A DNA stretch of 64,000 nt from Poriferisodalis sp965214215 (GTDB taxonomy: Bacteria; Actinomycetota; Acidimicrobiia; Acidimicrobiales; Poriferisodalaceae). The notes beneath the pieces are model-generated. The model made no database searches. It was not told where the DNA came from and saw only the letters and a program-made list of their open reading frames with translations. Position numbers and translations under genes: made by a program. Below are positions 27,922-36,440 of the stretch, in pieces; within the stretch, counting starts at the first letter, position 1, and every line of letters begins with the position of its first letter. Location of the stretch: assembly GCF_965214215.1 (NCBI RefSeq), contig NZ_CBDCBD010000002.1:124001-188000 (forward strand). Direction: 5' to 3'.

Positions 27922-29916
27922 TCACGCGCCACCCCCCGCCGATGCACCTGCGCTCGCCAGCCGGCGGGGACGCAGCTCGACCGGCACCAGATGGCCGGTC
28001 GCGAGATCCTGTCCCGTCCCCTGACTGCCGCCATTGGGGGCGACAGGAGACGCAACTATGTGCTCGATCCCATATTCAGTACAGGCCCCGCAGTCGTAGC
28101 ACGGGGTCCATCGGCAGTCAGGCAGGCCATGCCCAGCCAGGGCGTCCTGCCAGTCTTGCCACAGAAAGTCACGATGCAGCCCGGCACCGATGTGGTCCCA
28201 GGGCAGCACCTCAGATTCGCCTCGGTGGCGGTACACGTACCAGTCGAGGCTGAGGCCGCTCGCTGCCATTGCCTCTTCCCACAGGCCCAAGTCGAAGCGC
28301 TCGCTCCACTCCTGGAACGTGCCGCGCCTGCGCCAGACGTATTCGATGACCGCACCCACCCGGCGGTCACCCCGGCTGGCAATTCCCTCAGCGGTCGAAG
28401 CGGCCGGGTCATGCCACTTCAACTGCACGCGACGGTTGCGGCCCAGCGCGGAGCGCACCAGCCGCACCTTGCGGGCCAGCTCGTCGGGCGGGTTCTGCCC
28501 GAACCACTGAAACGGCGTGTGCGGCTTGGGCACGAAGCCCCCCAGCGATACCGTCACCGACGCCCGCTTCGTGTACTCCTGCCCGATGCGAGCGCACGTT
28601 TCGGCCAAGTGAGCGATGGCCTCGGTGTCTGGGTCCATCTCCGAAGGCAGACCCGTGAGAAAGTACAGCTTCATGCGGTGCCAGCCCTGGCTGTACGCGG
28701 AGCGCACGGCGCCGTACAGGTCTTCTTCGGTGATGAGCTTGTTGATGATCTGACGGAGTCGCCATGAACCCGCTTCGGGCGCGAAGGTGAGCCCTGTGCG
28801 GCGTGCGCGTGACACTTGAGCCGCTACGTCAACAGTGAAGGCGTCCACCCGCAGGCTGGGCAGCGAGACGCTGATGCGATTCGCATCAGCACCCGCAGTC
28901 TCCAAGGCGCCAGCGGAGACGGTGTCGCGCACGAGTTCGGCGATCCCGCTGTAGTCAGCGGTGGAAAGCGACATCAGGCTGACCTCGTCATACCCGCTGC
29001 GCGCGAGGCCGTTGCTGATCATCTCGCGCACTTGCGCGGCGGGCCGCTCGCGTACCGGCCGGGTGATCATGCCCGCCTGGCAGAAACGACAACCCCGCGT
29101 GCAGCCCCGGAACACTTCTACCGACAGTCGGTCGTGCACCACCTCGGTGACCGGCACCAATTGCTGGCGGGGATAGGGCCAGTCGGCGAGGTCCGCGACC
29201 GTCCGCTTGGCAACCAGCGGCGGCACGTCGGGGTACTTCGGGGTCACCTCCACGAGCGCCGCTCCGTCATAGGCCACGTCGTACATCGCGGGCACGTACA
29301 CACCCTCGATGCCGGCCAGCTCTCGCAGCACGCCTTCACGGGTGCCGGCCCGCTTGCCGGCGCGCTTCCACGCACCCACCACTTCAGTGATCTCGCTGAC
29401 CGCTTCCTCGCCGTCCCCGACCACGAAGAAATCCACGAAATCGGCCAGCGGCTCGGGGTTGAACGCGCAATGCCCTCCGGCGCCGATCAGCGGATCGGCG
29501 TCGTTGCGCCGAGATGACCTCACCTCTAGCCCGGCCAGGTCGATGCAGTTGAGCACGTTGGTGTAGACGAGTTCAGCCGAGAGGTTGAAGGCGATGACAT
29601 CGAATTCGCCTGCCGCCCGGTGGGTGTCCACCGAGAACAGCGGCAACCCATGGGTCCGCATTTCGGCCTCGAGGTCGATCCAAGGTGCGTATGTCCGCTC
29701 AGCACTGGAATCCGGGCGCTCGTTCAACAGCTCGTAGAGGATCTGCAGACCCTGGTTGGGCAGGCCGACCTCGTAGGTGTCGGGGTAGGTCAGCAACCAC
29801 GAAGTGAGATGGGGGCCGAGCGTCGGTTGCTGCATCCCGTCCTCACAGCCGATATACCGAGCCGGCTTGGAGACACGTGGCAGCAAGGGCTCGAGCCGAG
29901 GCCACAGCGTTGTCAT
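27922..29916 (-). CDS. B12-binding-domain radical SAM protein, TIGR03960 family
   Basis: A 664-residue radical SAM enzyme. The N-terminal part (to about residue 200) is a cobalamin-binding-like domain (LLTYPDTYEVGLPNQGLQIL, GAGGHCAFNPEPLADFVD, FVVGDGEEAV). The radical SAM centre is CTRGCRFCQAG at about residue 270, with LMSLSTADYSG and LTFAPEAGSWRLRQIINK following. The C-terminus has DWYVYRHR and a Cys-rich CYDCGACTEYGI end that may bind a second cluster. It is 70 nt upstream of its usual partner DUF2344. The substrate is not known for this family. Confidence 0.92.
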   Translation of the reverse strand: MTTLWPRLEPLLPRVSKPARYIGCEDGMQQPTLGPHLTSWLLTYPDTYEVGLPNQGLQILYELLNERPDSSAERTYAPWIDLEAEMRTHGLPLFSVDTHRAAGEFDVIAFNLSAELVYTNVLNCIDLAGLEVRSSRRNDADPLIGAGGHCAFNPEPLADFVDFFVVGDGEEAVSEITEVVGAWKRAGKRAGTREGVLRELAGIEGVYVPAMYDVAYDGAALVEVTPKYPDVPPLVAKRTVADLADWPYPRQQLVPVTEVVHDRLSVEVFRGCTRGCRFCQAGMITRPVRERPAAQVREMISNGLARSGYDEVSLMSLSTADYSGIAELVRDTVSAGALETAGADANRISVSLPSLRVDAFTVDVAAQVSRARRTGLTFAPEAGSWRLRQIINKLITEEDLYGAVRSAYSQGWHRMKLYFLTGLPSEMDPDTEAIAHLAETCARIGQEYTKRASVTVSLGGFVPKPHTPFQWFGQNPPDELARKVRLVRSALGRNRRVQLKWHDPAASTAEGIASRGDRRVGAVIEYVWRRRGTFQEWSERFDLGLWEEAMAASGLSLDWYVYRHRGESEVLPWDHIGAGLHRDFLWQDWQDALAGHGLPDCRWTPCYDCGACTEYGIEHIVASPVAPNGGSQGTGQDLATGHLVPVELRPRRLASAGASAGGGA

Positions 29917-29956
29917 TTCCCCATCAACGCTACCGGTCCACGCAGTTGATGAAGCG

Positions 29957-31126
29957 CTAGAGGGCGTAGCGGCGAGCCCCGACGCTGATGACGATGCCGA
30001 CCGCAGCGAAAGCCGTGATGGTGCCCGAACCGCCGTGACTCATGAGAGGCAGGGGGATGCCGGTGATGGGCATGATGCCGATCGTCATACCGATGTTCTG
30101 AAACACCTGGAATAGCAGCATCGAAAGGATTCCGACCGCGAGTAATCGACCGAAGGGGTCGCTGGCGACACGAGCCATCTGCCAGATGCGCACCGTCATG
30201 TACGCATAGAGCGCGAGCAGGAGCGTGCCGCCGACGAGACCGAATTCTTCGCCGAGCGCGGTGAAGATGAAGTCGTTGTGCTGTTCGGGCACGAGGCTGA
30301 GGTTGGTCTGTGTGCCTTGCTTCCAGCCCTGTCCCCAAATGCCGCCCGCTCCGATGGCGATCTGGCTCTGACGCAGGTTGTAGGAGGCCTCGAGCGGCTC
30401 GAAGTCCTGGTCCAAGAATGCCGTGAGACGGTTTCGCTGCGTCTCGCTCAGCAGCCTGGGCCCTTGGAGCGCGTCGATGCTGAAGACCAGCACGAGGGCG
30501 AGGACTCCAGCCAGCGTGATGACGACGATGTGCCGCAGTTGCGCACCGGCGACGAGCAGCATGCCCATGGCCACCGCCACGAAGACCAGCATCGTGCCGA
30601 GGTCGGGCTGGAGATAGATGAGGGCCATCGGCACGACCAGCAACAACCCGGCGTTGAAGAGCGTGTCGAAGCGCAGATATCCCTCGTGATTGGCAACGAA
30701 AGCGGCCAAGGACACGATCACGACGAGTTTGGCGAACTCCGACGGCTGCACCTGAAAGCCGAAGAACGGCAGCGTGAACCATGACCGTGCGTTGCGGATC
30801 TCGGGGCCCCAGCGCAGCAACGCGCCGAGCGCCCCGAGGATGATGAGGTAGGCAGGCGTCGAGTAAAAGCGAAGCACTCGGTAGTCGACGACGGCCGCGA
30901 CGATCATGACCACAATCCCGATGCCCACGAAGATTGCCTGACGGCGCGCCACGGTCCATGGGTCTCCGCCTTCGAACGAGAGGCTGCGCCACGTCGCGGC
31001 GTAGTTCATCGCCACGCCCAGGCACGCGATTGCGATGGCGGCGAGCGCCAAGGAGTAGTCGGCGAACCAGGCCGGAGACCGCAATTCACGGCGGGTCTGC
31101 GTGCGATTCAGCAGCCGCGCAATCAT
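29957..31126 (-). CDS. rodA: rod-shape peptidoglycan glycosyltransferase RodA
   Basis: SEDS-family polymerase of lateral-wall peptidoglycan (389 residues, about ten membrane helices). SEDS features are FFGFQVQPSEFAKLVVI, LIYLQPDLGTMLVFVAV, a large outer loop with YNLRQSQIAIGAGGIWGQG, FIFTALGEEFGLVGG and LPLMSHGGSGTI. The start ATG overlaps the mrdA stop by 4 nt. It works with the neighbouring PBP2. Confidence 0.96.
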   Translation of the reverse strand: MIARLLNRTQTRRELRSPAWFADYSLALAAIAIACLGVAMNYAATWRSLSFEGGDPWTVARRQAIFVGIGIVVMIVAAVVDYRVLRFYSTPAYLIILGALGALLRWGPEIRNARSWFTLPFFGFQVQPSEFAKLVVIVSLAAFVANHEGYLRFDTLFNAGLLLVVPMALIYLQPDLGTMLVFVAVAMGMLLVAGAQLRHIVVITLAGVLALVLVFSIDALQGPRLLSETQRNRLTAFLDQDFEPLEASYNLRQSQIAIGAGGIWGQGWKQGTQTNLSLVPEQHNDFIFTALGEEFGLVGGTLLLALYAYMTVRIWQMARVASDPFGRLLAVGILSMLLFQVFQNIGMTIGIMPITGIPLPLMSHGGSGTITAFAAVGIVISVGARRYAL

Positions 31127-33261
31127 GACCCCCCCTCGATCTGATCCACATCGGGGATGCCGTCACCATCCGCATCAGAGGGCGTGTTGGCTCGTGGCAG
31201 CTGGACGCCCCACGGGCAGCCTTCGGGCACGTAGCCCAAGAACGCCGGATCGCCGCGCAGCGCCTCTGGCACATCGGGGCACTCGGGCTGGGGAGGCACG
31301 AACGCGATCTGGGGTTCAGGCCAGCGCTGCTCGTAGGCCCGGACTGCCTCGATGATGCGCCGGGCCACAGGCGCAGCCGCCTCGCCGCCGTAGCCGGCCT
31401 CCTCCATGACAACGGCGACGGCGTATCGCGGGTCATGGGTGGGCGCCCACGCCACGAACACCGCCGTGTCCTCCTTCTTGCGCCGCAGCACGGCGTTCAG
31501 ACCCTGCGCCTGGGCCGTGCCGGTCTTGCCCGACACCGGATAGCCGGCATGGTCGTAGCCCTCGAAGGCCTTGGCGGCGGTGCCTCGCAACCGGGGATTG
31601 GTGACGTTGCTCAGCCCTTCCCGTACGACCGCGCTGCCGGCGGGGAATTCCACGGTGTCGAGCACCCTCGGTTCGAAGGTCAGCACGGGCTCGCCGAACG
31701 TTTCTGCCTCGCGAGACGCGACCTCCTCAACGACGTTCGGAGAGAAGCGGGTGCCGCCGTTGGCAAGAGTGGCGTACGCGTTTGCGAGCTGTAGCGGTGT
31801 GACGGCAACGAGCCCCTGGCCGATCCCGGTGTTGATGTTGTCGCCCGGGAACCAGCGCGGCGGCTCGTCGTAAGGGTTGTAGGCCTCGGGACTCAACTCA
31901 AAGAGGGTCTTCTTCACATCGCCGTCAGGCACGCGGCCCGTCTTTTCGAATGGCAACTGCACGCCGGTCGGGGAATCGAATCCGAGGGCGCGAGCCATGT
32001 CCTGAATCGCCCACTGCTCCGGGCCGTCGACCCAGTACAGGTCGTCGGACACCTTGTAGAAGTAGGCATCGCTGGACCGGGTCAGCGCCCCCGACAAGTC
32101 CAGGGTTCCGAGCGCGGCCCGATCGGCGTTGAAGAACGTGCAGCGGCCGGTGCAGCCCCGCGCATCGGGAATCCTGTAGTAGCCGACATCGTGATATGCC
32201 GCCCGCGGCGAGATGAGGCCCGCTTCGAGGCCAGCGAGTGCTGTCACCGGCTTGAAGACCGAACCGGGTGAGTAGGTGCCCTGCACTGCGAGATTGTTCA
32301 GCGCGCCCGGCGCATAGGGGTTTTCGAACACCGATTGGTACTCCGCCAGTGACAGGCCCTCCACCATCCAATTCGGGTCGTAGGTCGGATGCGAGGCCAT
32401 CGCGAGCACATCGCCGTTGCGCACATCCATGACGACGGCTGCCCCGGTCAGGGCCGGGTAGAAGAACCCGGAGTCCTCGCTCACGGTCTTACGGGCAGCG
32501 ATCAGCCCTTGGCGCAGGTACGACTCCACTGCAGCCTGCAGCTCGACGTCAATGGACAGCACGATGTCGTGGCCCGGCTGCGGCGGCACGTCGGCCAAGA
32601 TTCGCTGCACCCGGTCCTGCCGGTCCACCTCGAGCTTGGTGCGCCCCGGTTCGCCGTGGAGCTCGGCTTCGAAGAGGCCCTCGATGCCCGCCCTGCCGAC
32701 CCGCTCGTAGGGCAGGTAGCCATCATCGATCAGCTCCCGATGCTGGCGCTCTGACATCGCCCCGACGTAGCCGACGATGTGTGCCCCGACTTCGTTCTGG
32801 GGGTAGACGCGAACCCAGTCCCAGCGGGCCTCCACACCGGCGATGGATCGTTCCGCCACGCGAAGCAGGCCGTCCTCGTCGAGGCCTGTGGCAATTACCT
32901 TGGGGGCGAGCGGGTGCGTGCGCTGATCGGCAAAGCCCTGGCTGAGCAGTTCTGCGGGCACGTCGAGCAGGTCGGCGAGTTGGGCCAGCACGCTTACGGT
33001 GTGCTCTTCGCCGTATCTCGAATAGTCGTAGGTCACCACACCGGTGCGGACGTTGTCCGCGAGGACCACGCCATGACGGTCCAGAATGCGGCCACGCGTC
33101 GGCGGAGTGATGATGATGCGGACCTGGTTCGACTCAGCGGCAACGGTGAACTGCTCAGTCTCGAGCACCTGCAGGTACCACAGGCGGGTGAAGAGCGCTC
33201 CGAACAGGCCGATCATCACGATGCCGATGAAGGCCATCCGGCGGCGGACCCGCTCATCCAC
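31123..33261 (-). CDS. mrdA: penicillin-binding protein 2
   Basis: Class B transpeptidase of the elongasome (712 residues). One N-terminal membrane helix (MAFIGIVMIGLFGALFTRLW) is followed by the dimerisation domain with RGRILDRHGVVLADN. The transpeptidase domain has active-site SxxK in YSPGSVFKPV, RSSDAYFYK at the SxN position and KTG in VSGKTGTAQ. GTG 33259-33261 overlaps the mreD stop by 8 nt; the frame stays open to 33327, so a longer N-terminus is possible. The C-terminal tail (about 60 residues) is Pro- and Asp-rich. Confidence 0.95.
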   Translation of the reverse strand: MDERVRRRMAFIGIVMIGLFGALFTRLWYLQVLETEQFTVAAESNQVRIIITPPTRGRILDRHGVVLADNVRTGVVTYDYSRYGEEHTVSVLAQLADLLDVPAELLSQGFADQRTHPLAPKVIATGLDEDGLLRVAERSIAGVEARWDWVRVYPQNEVGAHIVGYVGAMSERQHRELIDDGYLPYERVGRAGIEGLFEAELHGEPGRTKLEVDRQDRVQRILADVPPQPGHDIVLSIDVELQAAVESYLRQGLIAARKTVSEDSGFFYPALTGAAVVMDVRNGDVLAMASHPTYDPNWMVEGLSLAEYQSVFENPYAPGALNNLAVQGTYSPGSVFKPVTALAGLEAGLISPRAAYHDVGYYRIPDARGCTGRCTFFNADRAALGTLDLSGALTRSSDAYFYKVSDDLYWVDGPEQWAIQDMARALGFDSPTGVQLPFEKTGRVPDGDVKKTLFELSPEAYNPYDEPPRWFPGDNINTGIGQGLVAVTPLQLANAYATLANGGTRFSPNVVEEVASREAETFGEPVLTFEPRVLDTVEFPAGSAVVREGLSNVTNPRLRGTAAKAFEGYDHAGYPVSGKTGTAQAQGLNAVLRRKKEDTAVFVAWAPTHDPRYAVAVVMEEAGYGGEAAAPVARRIIEAVRAYEQRWPEPQIAFVPPQPECPDVPEALRGDPAFLGYVPEGCPWGVQLPRANTPSDADGDGIPDVDQIEGGS

Positions 33262-33790
33262 CGCGAGCCGTGCTTTCTCGAAGGTCAGAAATGCGCGGAC
33301 GGATGATGAGTGCCCATCGAAGCACACGTTCGAGCAGCGGATTGGTCAGCAGCGACGCAACACCGGTGACAAGGGCGATGCGAACGAGCGGCGCCTCGGT
33401 CACGTAGACGAGGTCCATCAGCCAACCGACTCCGCCGAAGAGACCGATCCCGCCCGCTGACAGCACCGAGGCCACCGCCGCACGAGCGAGCCAGCGAGCT
33501 GTAGGGATCTGCTCGGCAACGCTGCCCGACACGTAACCCATCAGCGTCAGCACGAGCAGGGATATGCCGAACGGTGTGTGAACGATGAGATCAGATGCAA
33601 GCCCGCAGGCGCCACCGAACGACGCCCCGGTGCCCTTGCCACCGACGATCCCTCCCGCGACGGCCAGCAGCACCAGCGGATCAACGATGACACCCGCCGG
33701 TGTGATGTACACCAGCAGGCCCACGTGGACGATGATGGCGAGAGCCAGAACCAGCGCCGACCGTGCCGGCGGACCGGCACCTGCCATCAT
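33254..33790 (-). CDS. mreD: rod-shape-determining protein MreD
   Basis: Small polytopic membrane protein (178 residues) of the elongasome. Hydrophobic segments include LVLALAIIVHVGLLVYI, VDPLVLLAVAGGIVGG and ISLLVLTLMGYVSGSV. ATG 33788-33790 has GGGAGG upstream and lies 13 nt after the mreC stop; the open frame upstream to 34033 is antisense or overlapping sequence. Assignment rests on topology, length and position between mreC and mrdA. Confidence 0.9.
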   Translation of the reverse strand: MMAGAGPPARSALVLALAIIVHVGLLVYITPAGVIVDPLVLLAVAGGIVGGKGTGASFGGACGLASDLIVHTPFGISLLVLTLMGYVSGSVAEQIPTARWLARAAVASVLSAGGIGLFGGVGWLMDLVYVTEAPLVRIALVTGVASLLTNPLLERVLRWALIIRPRISDLRESTARGG

Positions 33791-33803
33791 CGCCAGTCCT
33801 CCC

Positions 33804-34715
33804 TCACGACTCGCCGCCGACTGTGCCTGCTTCGGCAGGGTCGTCATCTGGCTCGCGATCCACGATGACCGGCTCGGGTACTTCGGGTTCGTAGAGCAGC
33901 ACCTGTGCCCAGCGCAGCCGCTCGAGATCCGCGGCAGGGTGCACGGTGACCCGCTGCGCCCCCCGTACTGCATCGGGCTCGACATCGGTGACGGTGCCCA
34001 CGAGCAACCCTGCAGGAAACGTGCTGCCCTCAAAGCCGCTCGTGACCACGGTCTCTCCGGGGATGACGACTGTCTCCAGCTCGATGTAGCTCACCTCCAG
34101 GTCGCGGCCCGGTCCCCGACCGGAGGCCAATCCGTCGTCTCCAGAGCGAACGATGCGCACGCCAGCGTCGAAGTTTGGATCGGTCAGCAATTCGACTAAC
34201 GACCAAGAGGGGTCGGCGCGGGAGACCCGTCCGATCAGTCCGTCGCCGCTCTCTACCGGCATGCCTTCGCGAATGCCGTCACGACGACCTGCGTCTACAA
34301 CAATCGTGCGTTCAAAGTTCGACACCGGCGCATCGATGACACGCGCCGTGACCCGTGGAATCGCCTGGACCACGTCGCGGGCACCCATGAGCGCAAGCAG
34401 TTCTTGGCGGTCGCGCTCCAACTCGCCGACACGCAGCACTGATGCCTGCGCCTCAGCCAGCTGACCACGCAGCTGCGCGTTCTCCGCCTCCACGTCATCG
34501 AAGCTGACGACCCCGCGCCACGCGTTGCGAATCGGCCCAGTTACCCAATCGCCGAATGTCCGCACTGGACCCAGCAGCTCCTGCACCGTGCCGCGGGCAC
34601 TGTCCAGCACACCGCCAGAACCGCGTGCGTCAAGCGTCAGCAGTGCAATGGCCGTCACGACGAGCAGAGCCAGACGAAGCCAAGTGCGTCTCCGAATGCC
34701 GGCGCGGCGGGCCAC
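33804..34715 (-). CDS. mreC: rod-shape-determining protein MreC
   Basis: Bitopic elongasome scaffold (303 residues). A membrane anchor near residue 20 (WLRLALLVVTAIALLTL) is followed by a coiled coil (about 70-105: ENAQLRGQLAEAQASVLRVG). The beta domain has VVDAGRRDGIREGMPV, GLIGRVSRADPSWSLVELLTD and SGFEGSTFPAGLLVGTV. GTG 34713-34715 lies 11 nt after the mreB stop. The upstream open frame to 35105 is not coding in this frame because it covers mreB. The C-terminus is acidic. Confidence 0.95.
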   Translation of the reverse strand: MARRAGIRRRTWLRLALLVVTAIALLTLDARGSGGVLDSARGTVQELLGPVRTFGDWVTGPIRNAWRGVVSFDDVEAENAQLRGQLAEAQASVLRVGELERDRQELLALMGARDVVQAIPRVTARVIDAPVSNFERTIVVDAGRRDGIREGMPVESGDGLIGRVSRADPSWSLVELLTDPNFDAGVRIVRSGDDGLASGRGPGRDLEVSYIELETVVIPGETVVTSGFEGSTFPAGLLVGTVTDVEPDAVRGAQRVTVHPAADLERLRWAQVLLYEPEVPEPVIVDREPDDDPAEAGTVGGES

Positions 34716-34726
34716 GGCCGGGGGCG

Positions 34727-35785
34727 TCAGCGCCCCTCGGTGGAGGAGTAGAGCACTCCGTGGAGGACGTCGAATTCTTCGAGCGTTTGGCCAGAACCGC
34801 GCACGACGGCGAACAGCGGATCCTCCGCGATGTGGACTGCAACACCTGTCTCCGAGCGCAGTCGATCCGGCAGACCACGCAGCATTGCTCCTCCGCCGGC
34901 GAGCGTGATGCCGTGGTCCATGACGTCGGCTGCCAACTCCGGCGCAGTGTCGTCGAGCGTTGCCTTCACCGAGTCGACGATGGCGCTGACGGGCCCCGCG
35001 ATCGCTTCGCGGATCTCCATGCTGTCCACGCTGACGGATTCGGGCAGTCCGCTGACCATGTCGCGGCCACGGACCTCCGCGAAGATTTCCTGCTGCAATG
35101 GCCACGCCGAACCAAGGGCAAGCTTGATCTCCTCCGCGGTGCGCTCGCCCACGATAAGGCCATGTTCCTTCTTGACGTGAGCGCTGATCGTCGCGTCAAT
35201 CAGGTTGCCGCCGATGCGGACAGAACGAGCCGTCACGATGCCGCCCAGCGAGATCACCGCGACCTCAGTGGTCCCGCCGCCGATGTCGACGATCATGCTC
35301 CCCTGCGCTGTCTGCACCGGCAGCCCGGCGCCGATCGCTGCGGCCATCGGCTCCTCGATGATGTATGCGCGGCGCGCTCCCGCATATTCGGCGGCTTCCT
35401 GCACGGCGCGCTGCTCGACCCCGGTGATCCCCGACGGCACGCAGATCACCATGCGTGGCTTGGGCCAACGGGTCTGGGAAACCTCGTTGATGAAGTGCCT
35501 CAGCATCTTCTCGCAGATGTCGAAGTCGGCGATCACGCCATCCTTCAGTGGGCTGATGGCGGTGATGTTGCCGGGGGTCCTGCCGATCATCCGCTTGGCT
35601 TCCTGCCCGACGGCCAACGAGTTGCCGGTCATCGAGTCGACCGCGACTACCGACGGCTCGTTCAGCACGATGCCCCGGCCGCGGACAAACACGATCGTGT
35701 TGGCCGTGCCCAGATCGACCGCGATGTCCCTGCCGCCGAACACCGAGCTGCGCCGGCGGGGTCGGGATGCTCCTTTCGCCGCCAT
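34727..35785 (-). CDS. mreB: rod-shape actin homologue MreB
   Basis: Bacterial actin that guides lateral wall synthesis (352 residues). Phosphate 1 loop: DIAVDLGTANTIVFV near residue 20. Phosphate 2 loop: MIVDIGGGTTEVAVISLGG. The adenosine motif GGGAMLRGL is near the C-terminus. ATG 35783-35785 overlaps the ndk stop; TTG 35786-35788 in the same frame is an alternative with GAGG at better spacing. The presence of mreBCD, mrdA and rodA predicts a rod-shaped cell with lateral wall growth. Confidence 0.97.
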   Translation of the reverse strand: MAAKGASRPRRRSSVFGGRDIAVDLGTANTIVFVRGRGIVLNEPSVVAVDSMTGNSLAVGQEAKRMIGRTPGNITAISPLKDGVIADFDICEKMLRHFINEVSQTRWPKPRMVICVPSGITGVEQRAVQEAAEYAGARRAYIIEEPMAAAIGAGLPVQTAQGSMIVDIGGGTTEVAVISLGGIVTARSVRIGGNLIDATISAHVKKEHGLIVGERTAEEIKLALGSAWPLQQEIFAEVRGRDMVSGLPESVSVDSMEIREAIAGPVSAIVDSVKATLDDTAPELAADVMDHGITLAGGGAMLRGLPDRLRSETGVAVHIAEDPLFAVVRGSGQTLEEFDVLHGVLYSSTEGR

Positions 35786-36246
35786 CAACCGCTGACCTCG
35801 TTGATTGACGCGACATTGTTCGTCGTAGCGATGGTGGGGAAGAACAAAGCGATCTCGCGTTCCGCCGAAGCCTCGCTGTCGGAGCCATGTACGAGGTTCT
35901 CCGTGGGAGACAGCCCGAAGTCGCCCCGGATGGTGCCCGGCGCTGCAGTGGCGGGATTAGTCGTGCCCATCATGGTGCGCACGACGGCGAAGACGTCGTC
36001 GCCTGCGTCTGGGGGACCTTCGAGCACCATGACAACCGACGGCGAGCGGGTGATGAACTCCAGCAGCGGCTCATAGAACGGCTTGCCGGCGTGCTCGGCG
36101 TAGTGCCGCTCGGCCGTATCGCGATCAATGGTCCGGTGCTCAAGGGCAGCGACGGCAAGTCCCTTGCGCTCGAATCTGCCCACAATCTCGCCGACGAGGC
36201 CGCGCTCGACTGCGTCTGGCTTGCAGATCACCAGCGTTTGCCGCAT
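35785..36246 (-). CDS. ndk: nucleoside diphosphate kinase
   Basis: Balances NTP pools by a phosphohistidine mechanism (153 residues). RQTLVICKPDAVERGLVGEI opens the fold; ATAAPGTIRGDFG and the catalytic His in ENLVHGSDSEASAEREI are present. ATG 36244-36246 has GGGAG about 6 nt upstream. A short C-terminal tail of about 15 residues beyond the usual end overlaps the mreB start. Confidence 0.97.
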   Translation of the reverse strand: MRQTLVICKPDAVERGLVGEIVGRFERKGLAVAALEHRTIDRDTAERHYAEHAGKPFYEPLLEFITRSPSVVMVLEGPPDAGDDVFAVVRTMMGTTNPATAAPGTIRGDFGLSPTENLVHGSDSEASAEREIALFFPTIATTNNVASINEVSG

Positions 36247-36384
36247 CGCTGTCTCCCTCGGCTGTGCGCGCGTACTGGCGCGATGCGCCATCGGCTGCGC
36301 GCACGAGGCTAATGCGGGTCACGGCTGAGAGGGTGCGCGAAAGGCGGAATTCCTCGATTCGAGGGTTCTTGCTTCCCGCTGTAG

Positions 36385-36440
36385 CTCCCCATGCCTCATG
36401 CGATTGGGCTCGCGGGCCGCTCAGGCCCGGGGGCTCAGCC
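36385..36440 (+). repeat. dispersed intergenic repeat, copy C
   Basis: Contains CTCCCCATGCCTCATGCGAT, then TGGGCTCGCGGGCCGCTCAGG, matching the core of copies A and B. It lies in the 188-nt gap between ndk and folC and reaches the folC stop codon. A small palindrome CCTCGATTCGAGG is also in this gap, at about 36353-36365. Confidence 0.8.

Noticed and set aside
34556..36076. 506-residue plus-strand open frame across mreC, mreB and ndk
   Set aside because: It crosses three well-supported minus-strand genes and shows only antisense-type His/Arg/Asp-rich sequence.
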